From assembly GCA_029259935.1 (NCBI GenBank), contig JAJDEH010000068.1, positions 1 to 64,000 on the forward strand: a DNA stretch of 64,000 bases, given 5' to 3'. Positions 36,939 through 45,843 of this stretch are shown piece after piece. The DNA is from Planctomycetota bacterium. Lineage in GTDB: Bacteria > Planctomycetota > Planctomycetia > Pirellulales > Pirellulaceae. How positions within the stretch are numbered: the stretch's first letter is position 1; the number at the start of each line of letters is the position of its first letter. The notes beneath the pieces were generated by a model. It did not search any database. It had not been told where the DNA came from and saw only the letters and a program-made list of their open reading frames with translations. The position numbers and the translations under genes are program-made.

Positions 36939-37139
36939 ATGGTTCGGATGCTTGTTCGCGACCGCGAGTCGATTCAGGAGGCTGTTCGCCGCTTCCGAAA
37001 ACTGGTTGAACGAAGTGGCCTAAAGAGAGAAATGCGCCGTCGGCAGTATTACGAAAAGCCCAGCGAAATCAAACGTCGCGCTCGTCTACGAGCCGAACGT
37101 CGCGCCCTGAACGCCCGTCGTGCGATGAACAACCCTTAA
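36939..37139 (+). CDS. rpsU: 30S ribosomal protein bS21
   Basis: 66 residues, very basic, with bS21 features: [27 protein letters not shown], then [14 protein letters not shown] and a Lys/Arg-rich C terminus. A strong GAGGAG ribosome binding site. It stands alone. Confidence 0.95.
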   Translation: MVRMLVRDRESIQEAVRRFRKLVERSGLKREMRRRQYYEKPSEIKRRARLRAERRALNARRAMNNP

Positions 37140-37191
37140 AATGGCAGTCCGCTGTAGGGTGGAAAGTTGACGTCCCGCCTCGTTCGCCTGC

Positions 37192-37788
37192 CTAGCAATT
37201 CCGATATTTGTCGTTAAGCCCTTGTCCCGCCACGATCATCGGAATTACCTTTTCAATTCGCTTGAGCTTGGTCTCCTCGCGTTTGGCGTCGCCGACGTAG
37301 TCCGCATACTCACGCTGCTTGCCTTTGGTGAGTTGATTGAACGAGGCGTTCGCTTTCTTGTTTTTCGCAAGCGCGCGTTTCAGTTGCGGTGGGATCACGA
37401 CCAGCTTGTTTCTATCGGCTTTGATTTCGAGTCCTCGGCTTTGTAGATCGATGGCTTCTTTCACATAAGCCTTGATCCGTCGCGCGTTGATCTCTTTCTT
37501 CGACTTGAAACGCCACTGCCGTAGAGCCTTGGTCTTGCCTTCCTGTGCGTTGATCAGCACCCCCTCATTGTCGGCCAACAACGCGCCCTGAAAAAACCAC
37601 AGTCCGCAGTACGACTTGAAGGCCCCCAGTCCGATAACGTTCTTTCCATCGACGGTGTAACACGGCGCGCCCCATTTCACGCCTTCTTCAAGATCGGTGG
37701 AATTCAAGATCTTCCGCAGATGAACCAACTCATCGTGCCACTGCTCGGCCGCTTCGATGTACTCGTCAACTGTCTTGTACCGCTTCAT
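37192..37788 (-). CDS. YdeI/OmpD-associated family protein with DUF1801 domain
   Basis: 198 residues. The N-terminal two thirds fit DUF1801 (YIEAAEQWHDELVHLRKIL, EGVKWGAPCYTVDGKNVIGLGAFKSYCGLWFF). The C-terminal part fits the YdeI/bacteriocin-protection domain (LAKNKKANASFNQLTKGKQREYADYVGDAKREETKLKRIEK). Function is not firmly known; relatives have been linked to stress or bacteriocin tolerance. Confidence 0.9.
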   Translation of the reverse strand: MKRYKTVDEYIEAAEQWHDELVHLRKILNSTDLEEGVKWGAPCYTVDGKNVIGLGAFKSYCGLWFFQGALLADNEGVLINAQEGKTKALRQWRFKSKKEINARRIKAYVKEAIDLQSRGLEIKADRNKLVVIPPQLKRALAKNKKANASFNQLTKGKQREYADYVGDAKREETKLKRIEKVIPMIVAGQGLNDKYRNC

Positions 37789-37983
37789 TGAAAACAGGCC
37801 CTCTTTGGAGTCAATGCTGTTAACGCGGCGCGCCCAACCCGAATCGGTCGCGAAATATAGGATACCAAAAGTTCACAGCGTGAGTGCCTATCATGACGAC
37901 GCGGTCACGATCCTCGCCCGTCGCCAGTGGCTGAGCGGAATGCGCTAGCGCCGCATCGGCCCGCGCAGGCTGACAGGACTATT

Positions 37984-38283
37984 CTACTGGTGTCCATTCC
38001 GGGCGTAGCGCATTAGCGCGGCTTCGCCAAGCTCATCTGCTTGTCGGCCGATGGCATCGATCAGCCGAATCCGATGATTACAAGTCTCCGTTTGCGGACT
38101 CTCGCGAAGCATCTTGATCAATCGTCGAGTCACGGCGGCATCGTTCACGGCGATGCGTTGCAGAAGCATCAACACATTGCCGCTAGACGCGCTAGCGCCG
38201 TCTTCCATGATCGGAAGGATCAATCGTCCGCTCGATGCGGGGAAAAGTAACAGGCGGACATGCAGCGCCGTCAATCGGGCCGA
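37984..38283 (-). pseudogene. Truncated duplicate of the HEAT-repeat gene 3' end
   Basis: About 100 codons that match the last 100 codons of the gene at 39623-41635, including the terminal RYARNGHQ and stop, at roughly 88% DNA identity by eye. Similarity stops abruptly at about 38283. No start codon with a ribosome binding site belongs to it. The frame is still open, so decay is recent or the piece is under weak selection. Confidence 0.85.
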
Positions 38284-38540
38284 ACAGTATTGAGAATGTC
38301 CCGTTGTAGGCAACTAGAAATAGATAAGGGGCGCTAAGGAATCTGGCGTCGCCCCCGGCAATGCGCAAAGACTGTTTTACAGATACTGCATGCGTGGAAA
38401 CGGGGGTCAAACGCTTTAAAGTGTTGGTGCCTATGGGTTTTTTATTAGGAAATCAGCCTCCACTGGACGCGGCGCGCAATTTGCCAAACAGAAATATGGG
38501 GTTTTGCTTTTCGCACTGTGAGCATCCGGAGGGAATCCCG

Positions 38541-39401
38541 ATGAGAAGCGCGTTACGTATCACCGTGGCCATCCTTCTGGCCATGTTACTTCCCGGTGCC
38601 GCCCAGGCCGACAAGATCCTCGGATCTGGCGTGGCGAGCCTCACTGATCCGGCCGGCTTCGTTGCGACAACAAGCTGGCAGTCGCCGCCGGGTTCCGGAG
38701 TGCCGATCGGCCTGCAGTACAGTTTCAGCAACTTGCTCGACGGTGGGATCACGGGGCTCTCGGCTGCTCAGATCCGCTCGGACGTGGAACAGTCGTTGAC
38801 GATCGTCGCGGCGCACGTACCGATCAATTTCGTCGAGGTGGTAGATGCCGGACCGGCGCCTTCTGATGTAGAGTACGGCAATGCCGGTACCACGCCCCAT
38901 TTGCGATTCGGTCACCATGGTATCGATGGTGCGGGTAACACGCTGGCACATGCGTTCTTCCCTCCCGGTGGTGGTAACCTAGGACTTGGCGGCGATGTTC
39001 ATATGGACAACGGCGAAAACTGGGCTAGCGCCGGTTTTTTTCTCGAAGTCTTTTTGCACGAACTCGGCCACGGGCTAGGTTTGGGCCATGAAGACACTGT
39101 ATTCTCGGCTGCGGTCCCCAGCGCGTTTAATGCTAACCCGCCAGCAGGCACCGCGCTTCCAATCATGTGTGCCACATGCTTTCACCAGGGTTCGCCCGGT
39201 TTCGCCGATGGCGGATTCTTGTACCAAGATGATATTAATGGATTGCAGAATCTTTACGGGCAGGGCGCTGGCAGTGTCACGCCGCTATCACCGCAGCAGA
39301 TGGTCCCCGAACCGTCTTCAATCGCCATCTGGGCAGCGGGCGCGGGTTTTATTGCTCTGTTCATCCGGCGACGTGCGCGAAAGCATCGTCGAGCCGCCTA
39401 A
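38541..39401 (+). CDS. Matrixin-type metalloprotease with PEP-CTERM anchor
   Basis: 286 residues from the ATG at 38541 (GGAGGGAATCCC just upstream). Signal peptide ending AAQAD. The zinc site HELGHGLGLGH (His173, His177, His183) follows a catalytic domain with VHMDNGENWA. The C terminus has the PEP-CTERM pattern: VPEPSS, one hydrophobic helix and an Arg-rich end, so it is sorted to the surface by exosortase. The gene sits exactly between the truncated and full copies of the HEAT-repeat gene on the opposite strand. Confidence 0.9.
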   Translation: MRSALRITVAILLAMLLPGAAQADKILGSGVASLTDPAGFVATTSWQSPPGSGVPIGLQYSFSNLLDGGITGLSAAQIRSDVEQSLTIVAAHVPINFVEVVDAGPAPSDVEYGNAGTTPHLRFGHHGIDGAGNTLAHAFFPPGGGNLGLGGDVHMDNGENWASAGFFLEVFLHELGHGLGLGHEDTVFSAAVPSAFNANPPAGTALPIMCATCFHQGSPGFADGGFLYQDDINGLQNLYGQGAGSVTPLSPQQMVPEPSSIAIWAAGAGFIALFIRRRARKHRRAA

Positions 39402-39622
39402 CGACTAAGAGTACGAATCTCACCGACCCCTCGTTTCTTGCCAAGCTGGGCACGCGAACAGCACCGATCCGGGCCACCCATACTTTATACTACGGGATGC
39501 ACCTTCCGACAGAGAGGACAGAGAGTCTCCATGAGGTCTGGTCGGCAAGTAAAAAGCAAAAGTGGCACGCAAGAGTTGATGCACCCGCGGTTTCATCCCT
39601 CAATCGGCGGATCAGGACTTTC

Positions 39623-41635
39623 CTACTGGTGTCCGTTCCGGGCGTAACGCACTAGCGCGGCTTCGCCAAGCTCATCTGCTTGTCGGCCGATGGCGTCAAT
39701 CAGTCCAATCCGCTGATTACAAGTCTCCGCTTGGGGACTCTCGCGCAGTGTCTTGATCAATCGTCGAGTCACGGCGGCATCGTTCACGTCGATGCGTTGC
39801 AGAAGCATCAACACGTTGCCGCTAGACGCGCTAGCGCCGTCTTCCATGAGCGGCAGGATCAAGCGCCCGCTCGATTCGGGGACAAGTAACAGGCGGACAT
39901 GCAGCGCGGTCAAGCGGGTCGAGCCATCGCCTTTTGTTAGATGAACCGACGACCAATCTTGGATCGTCATCGGATCCAGCCGGTGCGTTGCCACCGCGAA
40001 GGACAGGCTGATCGAGGCACCGCTCCGCAGGTGGCCAACCAGCGCCGCGTGCGCCGCGCTGCCACCGATCCGTGACAGGGCAACGGCCGCGGCGTCGCGA
40101 ATTGACGCATAGATTGGATAGGTCGCGACATTTGAATCGGCACTCGTTCGCGCCAGCGGAAAGGGCTCCGGCCATGCCGTCATGACGAGGGGATCCTGGT
40201 ATATCAGAGGTCCCTTTTGCTGGTGCGGTTCCGCCAGTGCCTTCTTTAAATCCTGAATTGCTTCACGACCCGCGATCTGGCCATACGCCAGCAGCGCCGG
40301 GACTCGAGAACGCAGCGTCCGGCTCTTGTCCAAGGCGATCGTCCGCAATCGCGCGATCGATTCGGTCGCACCAATCCGCGACAAAGCCCAACCCGCCATC
40401 GCCTGCGGATTGCTGGCCTTGCCTCGATAGACGGCAAAGTTATTCGTCCCCTCACGCACAAGCAAGTCCAGCAACTCGGAGACCGCTTCGTCCGCCTTGA
40501 TTTGGCCCAGAACATAGGCGGCTCGCAATGTGTCGTAGTCGTTGGCTCCTCGTCGCAAGATGCCTCGTAGTGCTTCAATTGCCGCGGTGCGATGCGCCTC
40601 TGGAATCTCGTCGGCTTCCACGATAGGGAAAGGAAGCTCCTTGCCAGTAACCTGGCGAACAAGCTGTTCCACGCCGGCGCGATCGGACGCGGCACTGCGG
40701 GCATCGCGAAGTTCCTCTAGCAATTCGACATCCGCAGGCTTCAGTGCCCGCAGCAGCAGCGCCTGTTCGCGATGCGGAAATCGATCGAAATCCTGGGCCC
40801 CTTTTAGCCGATGGACCAGGCGTTTCGCAATGCCGCGCGCCGTATCGGGCTGATGTTCAAGAGCGACCATCAGAACCGCACTCAAGGTCAGATTCGACAG
40901 ATCGGCCGACCGCAGTAGGTCCTGAATGTGAGGACTCACTTCGGCCGCAGGCCGGCGGATGAGAGCGCGGGCGGCAGCCAATTCCAGATTTTCGTATTGG
41001 CAACCGAGTACGCCAACCAGGGCGGCCGCTCCCGCCGGGCCGGGCGCTCTGTCGACCACGTCAATCGCCGACAGCGCCTCGACGTAGGCTGCGTTATCCT
41101 TGTTACGCTCGCCAGAGCGTAAATACTCGACGTTTTTCCGATTGCGTCCCAGACGCGCCACGGCAGTTCGATCGAGTTTCTTCAAGATAACGATCGCCTC
41201 TTTGGCTTCGCGCGGCGCGCCGTCCGCGGGTAATGTCGTCAACGCAATCTGGGCCGCACGCTGCACGTTGTGCTTCATCGACTTCGGAGTGGGACCCAGA
41301 ACAAAGATCGCGTGATGAGGGCTGACCGAACCTGGCACGGCCTGTTGCTGGGAGTCGCCGGCGATCCGTTGAAGCGTGGCCCGTGCGCGCGGATCCCCGA
41401 TTGACCCCAGCGCGCCGACCGCCTCCAATCGCAGACCGCCATCCGCTGCGTCGCAGAGTTCTATCAACAGAGGAACCGCCTGCTTGGACTTCATGAATCC
41501 CAGTCCGCGGACGGCGGCGGCTCGATCGGCCGGCGGATAGTAGGTCGGCGGATACCATTCCGCTCGCAGCGAACTTGGTAAGCTCATCGCCGTGACCATC
41601 GCCAAGAGTGCCGAGAGACGGCTTTTCAAGTTCAT
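39623..41635 (-). CDS. Exported HEAT-repeat protein
   Basis: 670 residues with a signal peptide (about 1-25) and an alpha-solenoid of HEAT/PBS-lyase repeats. Clear units are seen near the N terminus (DRAAAVRGLGFMKSKQAVPLLIELC, GLRLEAVGALGSIGDPRARATLQ) and in the middle (LRSRVPALLAYGQIAGREAIQDLKKAL). AGGAC precedes the ATG. A binding scaffold in the periplasm; partner unknown. Its last 100 codons are duplicated at 37984-38283. Confidence 0.85.
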   Translation of the reverse strand: MNLKSRLSALLAMVTAMSLPSSLRAEWYPPTYYPPADRAAAVRGLGFMKSKQAVPLLIELCDAADGGLRLEAVGALGSIGDPRARATLQRIAGDSQQQAVPGSVSPHHAIFVLGPTPKSMKHNVQRAAQIALTTLPADGAPREAKEAIVILKKLDRTAVARLGRNRKNVEYLRSGERNKDNAAYVEALSAIDVVDRAPGPAGAAALVGVLGCQYENLELAAARALIRRPAAEVSPHIQDLLRSADLSNLTLSAVLMVALEHQPDTARGIAKRLVHRLKGAQDFDRFPHREQALLLRALKPADVELLEELRDARSAASDRAGVEQLVRQVTGKELPFPIVEADEIPEAHRTAAIEALRGILRRGANDYDTLRAAYVLGQIKADEAVSELLDLLVREGTNNFAVYRGKASNPQAMAGWALSRIGATESIARLRTIALDKSRTLRSRVPALLAYGQIAGREAIQDLKKALAEPHQQKGPLIYQDPLVMTAWPEPFPLARTSADSNVATYPIYASIRDAAAVALSRIGGSAAHAALVGHLRSGASISLSFAVATHRLDPMTIQDWSSVHLTKGDGSTRLTALHVRLLLVPESSGRLILPLMEDGASASSGNVLMLLQRIDVNDAAVTRRLIKTLRESPQAETCNQRIGLIDAIGRQADELGEAALVRYARNGHQ

Positions 41636-41811
41636 TATTAAGTCCTCGTCGTCGATGTCACTTCCGAAGTGGGTGGCGGCGGTCGTTAATCAGCGCGGGC
41701 GAACTTGATTTGAGCCAATCGTTGGCGAGCGCCCGAGGGGTCCGGGAACTCATCATGCCCCCCCGCCTGGCCAAGCTTCAGCATGGTTCAAAGATCAACT
41801 GCGCGGTACTG

Positions 41812-42741
41812 CTACGGCTTTGAAGCCTCGGCCTTCGTGAGCCGATCCAACTCGCCGCGCAACGGTTGTTCGTGCATGCTCCACCAGTGCCGCACCGCTG
41901 CGACCAACGTTTTGTGTTTCTTTGGCCACTCAGGCACCACGTGGAAACTGTCGCGCAATGTCGCCGCGGCAGTCAGCGGCATGTGTTTGACGGGGCTCGA
42001 CAGAGTTTCCCCGAGGGCAATCACCGCGCGAATGTCCTGTGTGGCAGCCAGCATTTGCAGCGGCCTGCAGCGGCGAAGGTACTCATCATAGTCGTCCGAT
42101 GGGTTTTGCTCGGCATGTTTCATGGTCCCACGATGCAACTCGAGCAACTTGGGAACGCTCCATGGCGCGGGCAGTTCGCGAACTAGTTTCTTGTAGCCGA
42201 CTAACCCACGCATCGACGGGTCGCTGGGATCGAAGGATTCGTCGGCCCACCATGCCAACGGCAATTCCATGCCGGGTATTGCGACTCGCTCTTTGACGAC
42301 CGCCCGTTCGCGGGCCTCGGCTACTCGTCGACGAAATTCAGGAAACGTTAGCGTCTCGTTCTTTCCCGACTTTGCATCCTGATACCAAAGTTCCGGTTTG
42401 CCGCCGAGACCATCTCGCACCGGGTAATGAGTCCGATATTCGAACAGTTGGTCTTTCCAAAGGCAGAGGACGAAGCGTTGCGAGGGGTTGAGCAGATGGG
42501 CCGGCAATTCACCTTTGCAAGCGAGATAGATGCCTCGCACTGTGTCCGGTGCGTTGCTGCCCTTGAAGTAGCCATGGATCTTCAGGACGGGATGCCCCTG
42601 TGCATCGACCCGCTCGACGGTCGCATCCACTATGGCAGTCGATCCTTCGACTAATTCTTGAAAAGTGGGCGGAATGTAGTCCGCGATTAACGGCCGCGTC
42701 AGCAATAGGCAAACGCATAACCCAAAAAGTCGCATGCTCAT
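41812..42741 (-). CDS. Exported protein of unknown function
   Basis: 309 residues with a signal peptide (about 1-20) and GGAGAGAG before the start. The N-terminal region has VEGSTAIVDATVERVDAQG and VLKIHGYFKGS, similar in style to periplasmic beta-domain proteins that measure or bind small compounds. The C-terminal part is helical. No family is recognised. It follows the HEAT-repeat gene in the same direction with a 176-base gap. Confidence 0.75.
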   Translation of the reverse strand: MSMRLFGLCVCLLLTRPLIADYIPPTFQELVEGSTAIVDATVERVDAQGHPVLKIHGYFKGSNAPDTVRGIYLACKGELPAHLLNPSQRFVLCLWKDQLFEYRTHYPVRDGLGGKPELWYQDAKSGKNETLTFPEFRRRVAEARERAVVKERVAIPGMELPLAWWADESFDPSDPSMRGLVGYKKLVRELPAPWSVPKLLELHRGTMKHAEQNPSDDYDEYLRRCRPLQMLAATQDIRAVIALGETLSSPVKHMPLTAAATLRDSFHVVPEWPKKHKTLVAAVRHWWSMHEQPLRGELDRLTKAEASKP

Positions 42742-42998
42742 TGGGATAACTCTCTCCTTCTGAATCGCATTCGCGTAGGGTGAAATATAAGACGCGATGG
42801 TTCACGAGAAGTTTCGTGGTGCGACGATTTTTTCGCAAGTTGCGTAAAAGCGCAACGGAGGCGAGTTCCCCAGAGCCCTCGCGTGGAGGGGATGCAAGTA
42901 TCGAGGTCGCGCACGCGCGGACGCGAACTGGCGGACTTCCGGCTTTGATCGTAGAGAAAGTCGCGGATGTGGACGAACAGAGTCGCGTCAGGCAGCAA

Positions 42999-43991
42999 CT
43001 ACTTCGACTTGGCGAACTGTTCGTACTCGCCGGGGATGTTCGCTTGTTTCACATCGCCGCGGTGGAACAAGAAGCGATAACGGAAGGTGACACTGTCGCC
43101 GGCGGGGATCTTCATATCTCCGGTTCCGGCCGGCTTCTTTTCAAAGTCGTGGATGCCGAACGGGTTGGCGGCGACGAGGCCGTAGTAACGGGCATGCCAC
43201 CAAGTCGGATGCCGTGGGTTGCTGGGGTGATCGAAGATGGCCACGCCGACGGTCTTCTTGTTGATCGGGGCCCAATAGTCGACCCATTTGGCTCGCTTGC
43301 CCCACATCGCCGCGCCTTCGACTCCCTCGCTGTTGATCGATTTGCCAAGCGCCGTATGGTTGCCGCGTTTTTCGTCGTTCTTCAGCCGCAGCAACGGATT
43401 GGTTCGAATGCCCATCGTCCCTTCCTTGGTATCGCCAAACACAACGTCTCCCTGAGAGGCTTCGAGGGTCACGGCGATATCGATGTAGCGGCCCGCCTCG
43501 GTGGTGCCAAAGGTCATCTTACGGTTGTCCGTGCAAACGATCTTCCCCTCGGGGTCCTGCCATTCGTCTTTTGTTAGCAGACTACTTCCCTCGATTTTCA
43601 AATCCTTTTGGACGATGCGGCCCGGCTTCAGATCCGAGCCTTTCGACGGATACTCTAGCCAGAACTTAACGCCGTTCACGTCATCGTGGGTGAACCACAG
43701 CGACTTGTGATGCGGATGATCGCGGGCTTCGTTGTCGACGTCCTGAAGCATGGGATAGTTGCGCGTCATCGGAATCCCGTGCGGTCCGATGACTGGATAC
43801 AAGATCGGCTTGGAATGCCCGGTGAAGACGTACTCGGTAAACGGCTGGCCGTCGATCTTCACGACTGCCTTGCCTTTTGTTTTGGTGATCGTGACCTCGC
43901 CGGCCGTCGCCCAACCGCTGGCCATGCTCACGGAAATCATCAGGGTGCCGATCGAGATGGCAGCACATCGCTTCAGTCGGGCGAGATTCAT
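42999..43991 (-). CDS. DUF6807 (PmoA-like) exported protein
   Basis: 330 residues; signal peptide about 1-30. Matches the DUF6807/PmoA-like family common in planctomycetes: GHSKPILYPVIGPHGIPMTRNYPM, HPHHKSLWFTHDDVNG, GVAIFDHPSNPRHPTWWHARYYGLVAANPFG. The His-rich HPHHKS and the sugar-dehydrogenase neighbourhoods often seen suggest a carbohydrate-related enzyme, but no activity is established. Its ATG overlaps the stop of the candidate selenoprotein gene by four bases (ATGA), so translation of the two is coupled. Confidence 0.88.
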   Translation of the reverse strand: MNLARLKRCAAISIGTLMISVSMASGWATAGEVTITKTKGKAVVKIDGQPFTEYVFTGHSKPILYPVIGPHGIPMTRNYPMLQDVDNEARDHPHHKSLWFTHDDVNGVKFWLEYPSKGSDLKPGRIVQKDLKIEGSSLLTKDEWQDPEGKIVCTDNRKMTFGTTEAGRYIDIAVTLEASQGDVVFGDTKEGTMGIRTNPLLRLKNDEKRGNHTALGKSINSEGVEGAAMWGKRAKWVDYWAPINKKTVGVAIFDHPSNPRHPTWWHARYYGLVAANPFGIHDFEKKPAGTGDMKIPAGDSVTFRYRFLFHRGDVKQANIPGEYEQFAKSK

Positions 43992-44569
43992 GGTTGCTTG
44001 TCCTTACTGTTCTTTATTTGCTGGGAGGTGGGGAGTTCGGCAAGTTTGGCTTCAAGCAATTTCCGCAGCGCCGCGCTGTCACGCTTTCGATTCACCACGC
44101 GAGCGAAATTGCCTTCCCAAAAAACTTTGCCGTCCGCATCGATCAGGTAGGAAACGGGCCAGAAAGTAACACCATAGTTGCCGTTATTGCGGCAGTCCAG
44201 ATCCCACAGCACGGGATGTTTGAGGTTTTGTTTCTCGACCATTTCCGTGATGTATTCCAGCGATTCGGATTTGCCTCGAGTAATCTCGATCAGCACCAGC
44301 CCTTGCTCGGCGTATTGTTCGCGCCACCTGACCAGGTGAGGCCTAATGGAAATGCAATTCTCTCAGAAGTTGAAGGTCAACCAAACGACCTTCCCTTTGA
44401 GTTTTTCCAATGTGAGCGGTTCGGACGCGCCAATCCAATGCCCAGCCTCGGAAACGATTTCTGGTGGAGCTTTGCCCAGATAGGAATTTCGCGAGTTCTT
44501 TTGGCCCAGAGCATCCGAACTAGCCAGTCCCGTAATTGCGAGAGCGAAGACGAGCATTGAACGTGGCAT
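43988..44569 (-). CDS. Candidate selenocysteine-containing thioredoxin-like protein
   Basis: 193 codons if the single in-frame TGA at 44363-44365 (codon 69) is read as selenocysteine. Start ATG at 44569 with CAGGTC 9 bases upstream and a signal peptide core (MLVFALAITGLASSDALGQ); other Mets lie at 44587 and 44695. The fold is redoxin/TlpA-like: KAPPEIVSEAGHWIG, LKGKVVWLTFNF, then TGA-E-N-C, then ISIRPHLVRW, VLWDLDC, YGVTFWPVSYLIDADGKV. The TGA falls exactly at the first position of CxxC, giving UxxC. Both sides are in the same frame and show full conservation of the fold. A GGUC-loop hairpin begins 24 bases after the TGA. The 4-base overlap with the next gene argues that ribosomes reach the true stop. 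The alternative is a nonsense-mutated gene. The selA/selB/selC genes are not in this window. Confidence 0.68.
44320..44365 (-). promoter_or_regulatory. Putative bacterial SECIS element
   Basis: Directly 3' of the in-frame TGA on the minus strand. Stem CACCT (44338-44334) / AGGTG (44329-44325), extendable outward by a wobble pair, with tetraloop GGTC (44333-44330). The loop starts 30 bases after the TGA, within the spacing known for bacterial SECIS elements. GGUC is the apical loop of the E. coli fdhF SECIS. The hairpin is seen; its function is inferred. Confidence 0.6.
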
Positions 44570-45204
44570 CGAAATTGACCTGTTCATGAAAGAGTTCATG
44601 CCCACGAGAAACATAAAAAGTACGAAGGAAGCGCTGCTTGGCTCGAAGCCGTTTTTTCCATGGTACGTGTTGGAGAGTCGTTGATTGCTCCGCAATCAGA
44701 ACGTAATGTTCGCGGAGCGAACAACGACTTTCCATGATAATCGTTTCGCCGGCCCCACTAAAGCGATAATCGTTGCTCACGGAGTAGTTCCGTGCATATT
44801 TCCATAAAAGGCTATCTTGCAACGGTTTATCCGCGACGGGCGATTGCCTTCGCCACGTAATCGGACTGCCAGATCCGGGGCGCCGCGTGCCATCAGATGA
44901 GTCACGCGGGGAGCCAGCCCGGGGCGTGCGTGCGTGAGCGGCAAACCACTAGCCTGGATAATTCACGAGTAGTTCACAAAATGGGACTGGCTCCGAGCCA
45001 AGTTGGATTGGGACGCGGATTTGAGGTGGATGTCTCGGTGCCTGTCCCATTTTGTGATCGGCCTATTGGGTGAGCCGTCAATAGTGGGACAGGCACCGAG
45101 TCGCGTCCCCTACACCGCCGCGGAAACACAATGAACTCGGAGCCAGTCCCATTATTGACTCCCGTGGTGAATAAGCCGGGCTTAAGACTCGACTGAGAAG
45201 AGCG
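44570..45204. other. Intergenic region with nested inverted repeats
   Basis: About 630 bases between divergent genes. The second half is occupied by the repeat structure at 44974-45152. A stretch near 44585-44820 is open on the minus strand but does not look coding. Confidence 0.45.
44974..45152. repeat. Nested inverted repeats of GGGACnGGCnCCGAG type
   Basis: Outer exact 17-bp pair: ATGGGACTGGCTCCGAG (44981-44997) and its complement (45136-45152). Inner exact 16-bp pair: CTCGGTGCCTGTCCCA (45034-45049) and its complement (45085-45100). The left outer arm can also pair with the inner left arm through TCACAAAATGGGAC (44975-44988) and GTCCCATTTTGTGA (45043-45056), so alternative folds exist. 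Confidence 0.88.
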
Positions 45205-45843
45205 ATGGCATCTGGCCCTGAAGAGCTGATTCAGCAAGTAAACGGAGTTCAGTATCTCGAATACCCTGGCGTCGGTTGGATGAAAGCCGAGCTGCTGACC
45301 AGCGAAGCTCTCGGCAGGTGGGCGTTTTCGGACGCGCGTGCGGCCCTGCCGACACTTCTCGATCGAGTTCACCGTTCTCCCGCCGAGGCAGCTATCCACC
45401 GGGAATTGATCTCCTTTTTCTTAGCTGAATGGATCTGCTACCAGACGCCTGAGAGTAGTTGTGCATGGTGGTGGTCGGAGGATGTTTCACGGTACCAAAC
45501 AGTCTCACGTTCAACGGCTGTGCGTATGGTCGACGCCATCATCGCTTCGTCAGTGGCCGCGCGTAAGAAATGGCTCGAAGGTGCTTTGAGCGACGAGGAA
45601 AAGTCAAGAATGGAAACAGAGTGCAACGTTGATTACACGAAGCTTGCCGATGTGTTCACCAACGAGCTATTCTCAACCTCACAATCTTGTTTTTATGCTC
45701 TGACTTCACCTGAGAAGCGAGCGTCATGGATGCGCCGGTTCTTTGGTAGGCAGACGGATGCGAAGACGCGACAGGGCGTCCCGGCAACCCGTAGCTTGAT
45801 TGGCTTAAGCAACGTCGCGATCGGCATGTTCTGGATATCTTGA
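45205..45843 (+). CDS. Hypothetical soluble protein
   Basis: 212 residues; GAGAAGAG precedes the ATG. Mixed alpha/beta with Trp-rich patches (FFLAEWICYQTPESSCAWWWSED) and a Ser/Thr-rich middle. No signal peptide or known domain is recognised. Codon usage looks gene-like. It may use the promoter beside the nested inverted repeats. Confidence 0.65.
   Translation: MASGPEELIQQVNGVQYLEYPGVGWMKAELLTSEALGRWAFSDARAALPTLLDRVHRSPAEAAIHRELISFFLAEWICYQTPESSCAWWWSEDVSRYQTVSRSTAVRMVDAIIASSVAARKKWLEGALSDEEKSRMETECNVDYTKLADVFTNELFSTSQSCFYALTSPEKRASWMRRFFGRQTDAKTRQGVPATRSLIGLSNVAIGMFWIS

Noticed and set aside
43988..44695. Redoxin gene explained as a frameshift or two separate genes
   Set aside because: The frame is the same before and after the TGA, and the two halves join to one continuous fold, so no frameshift is needed. 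A simple nonsense mutation remains possible.
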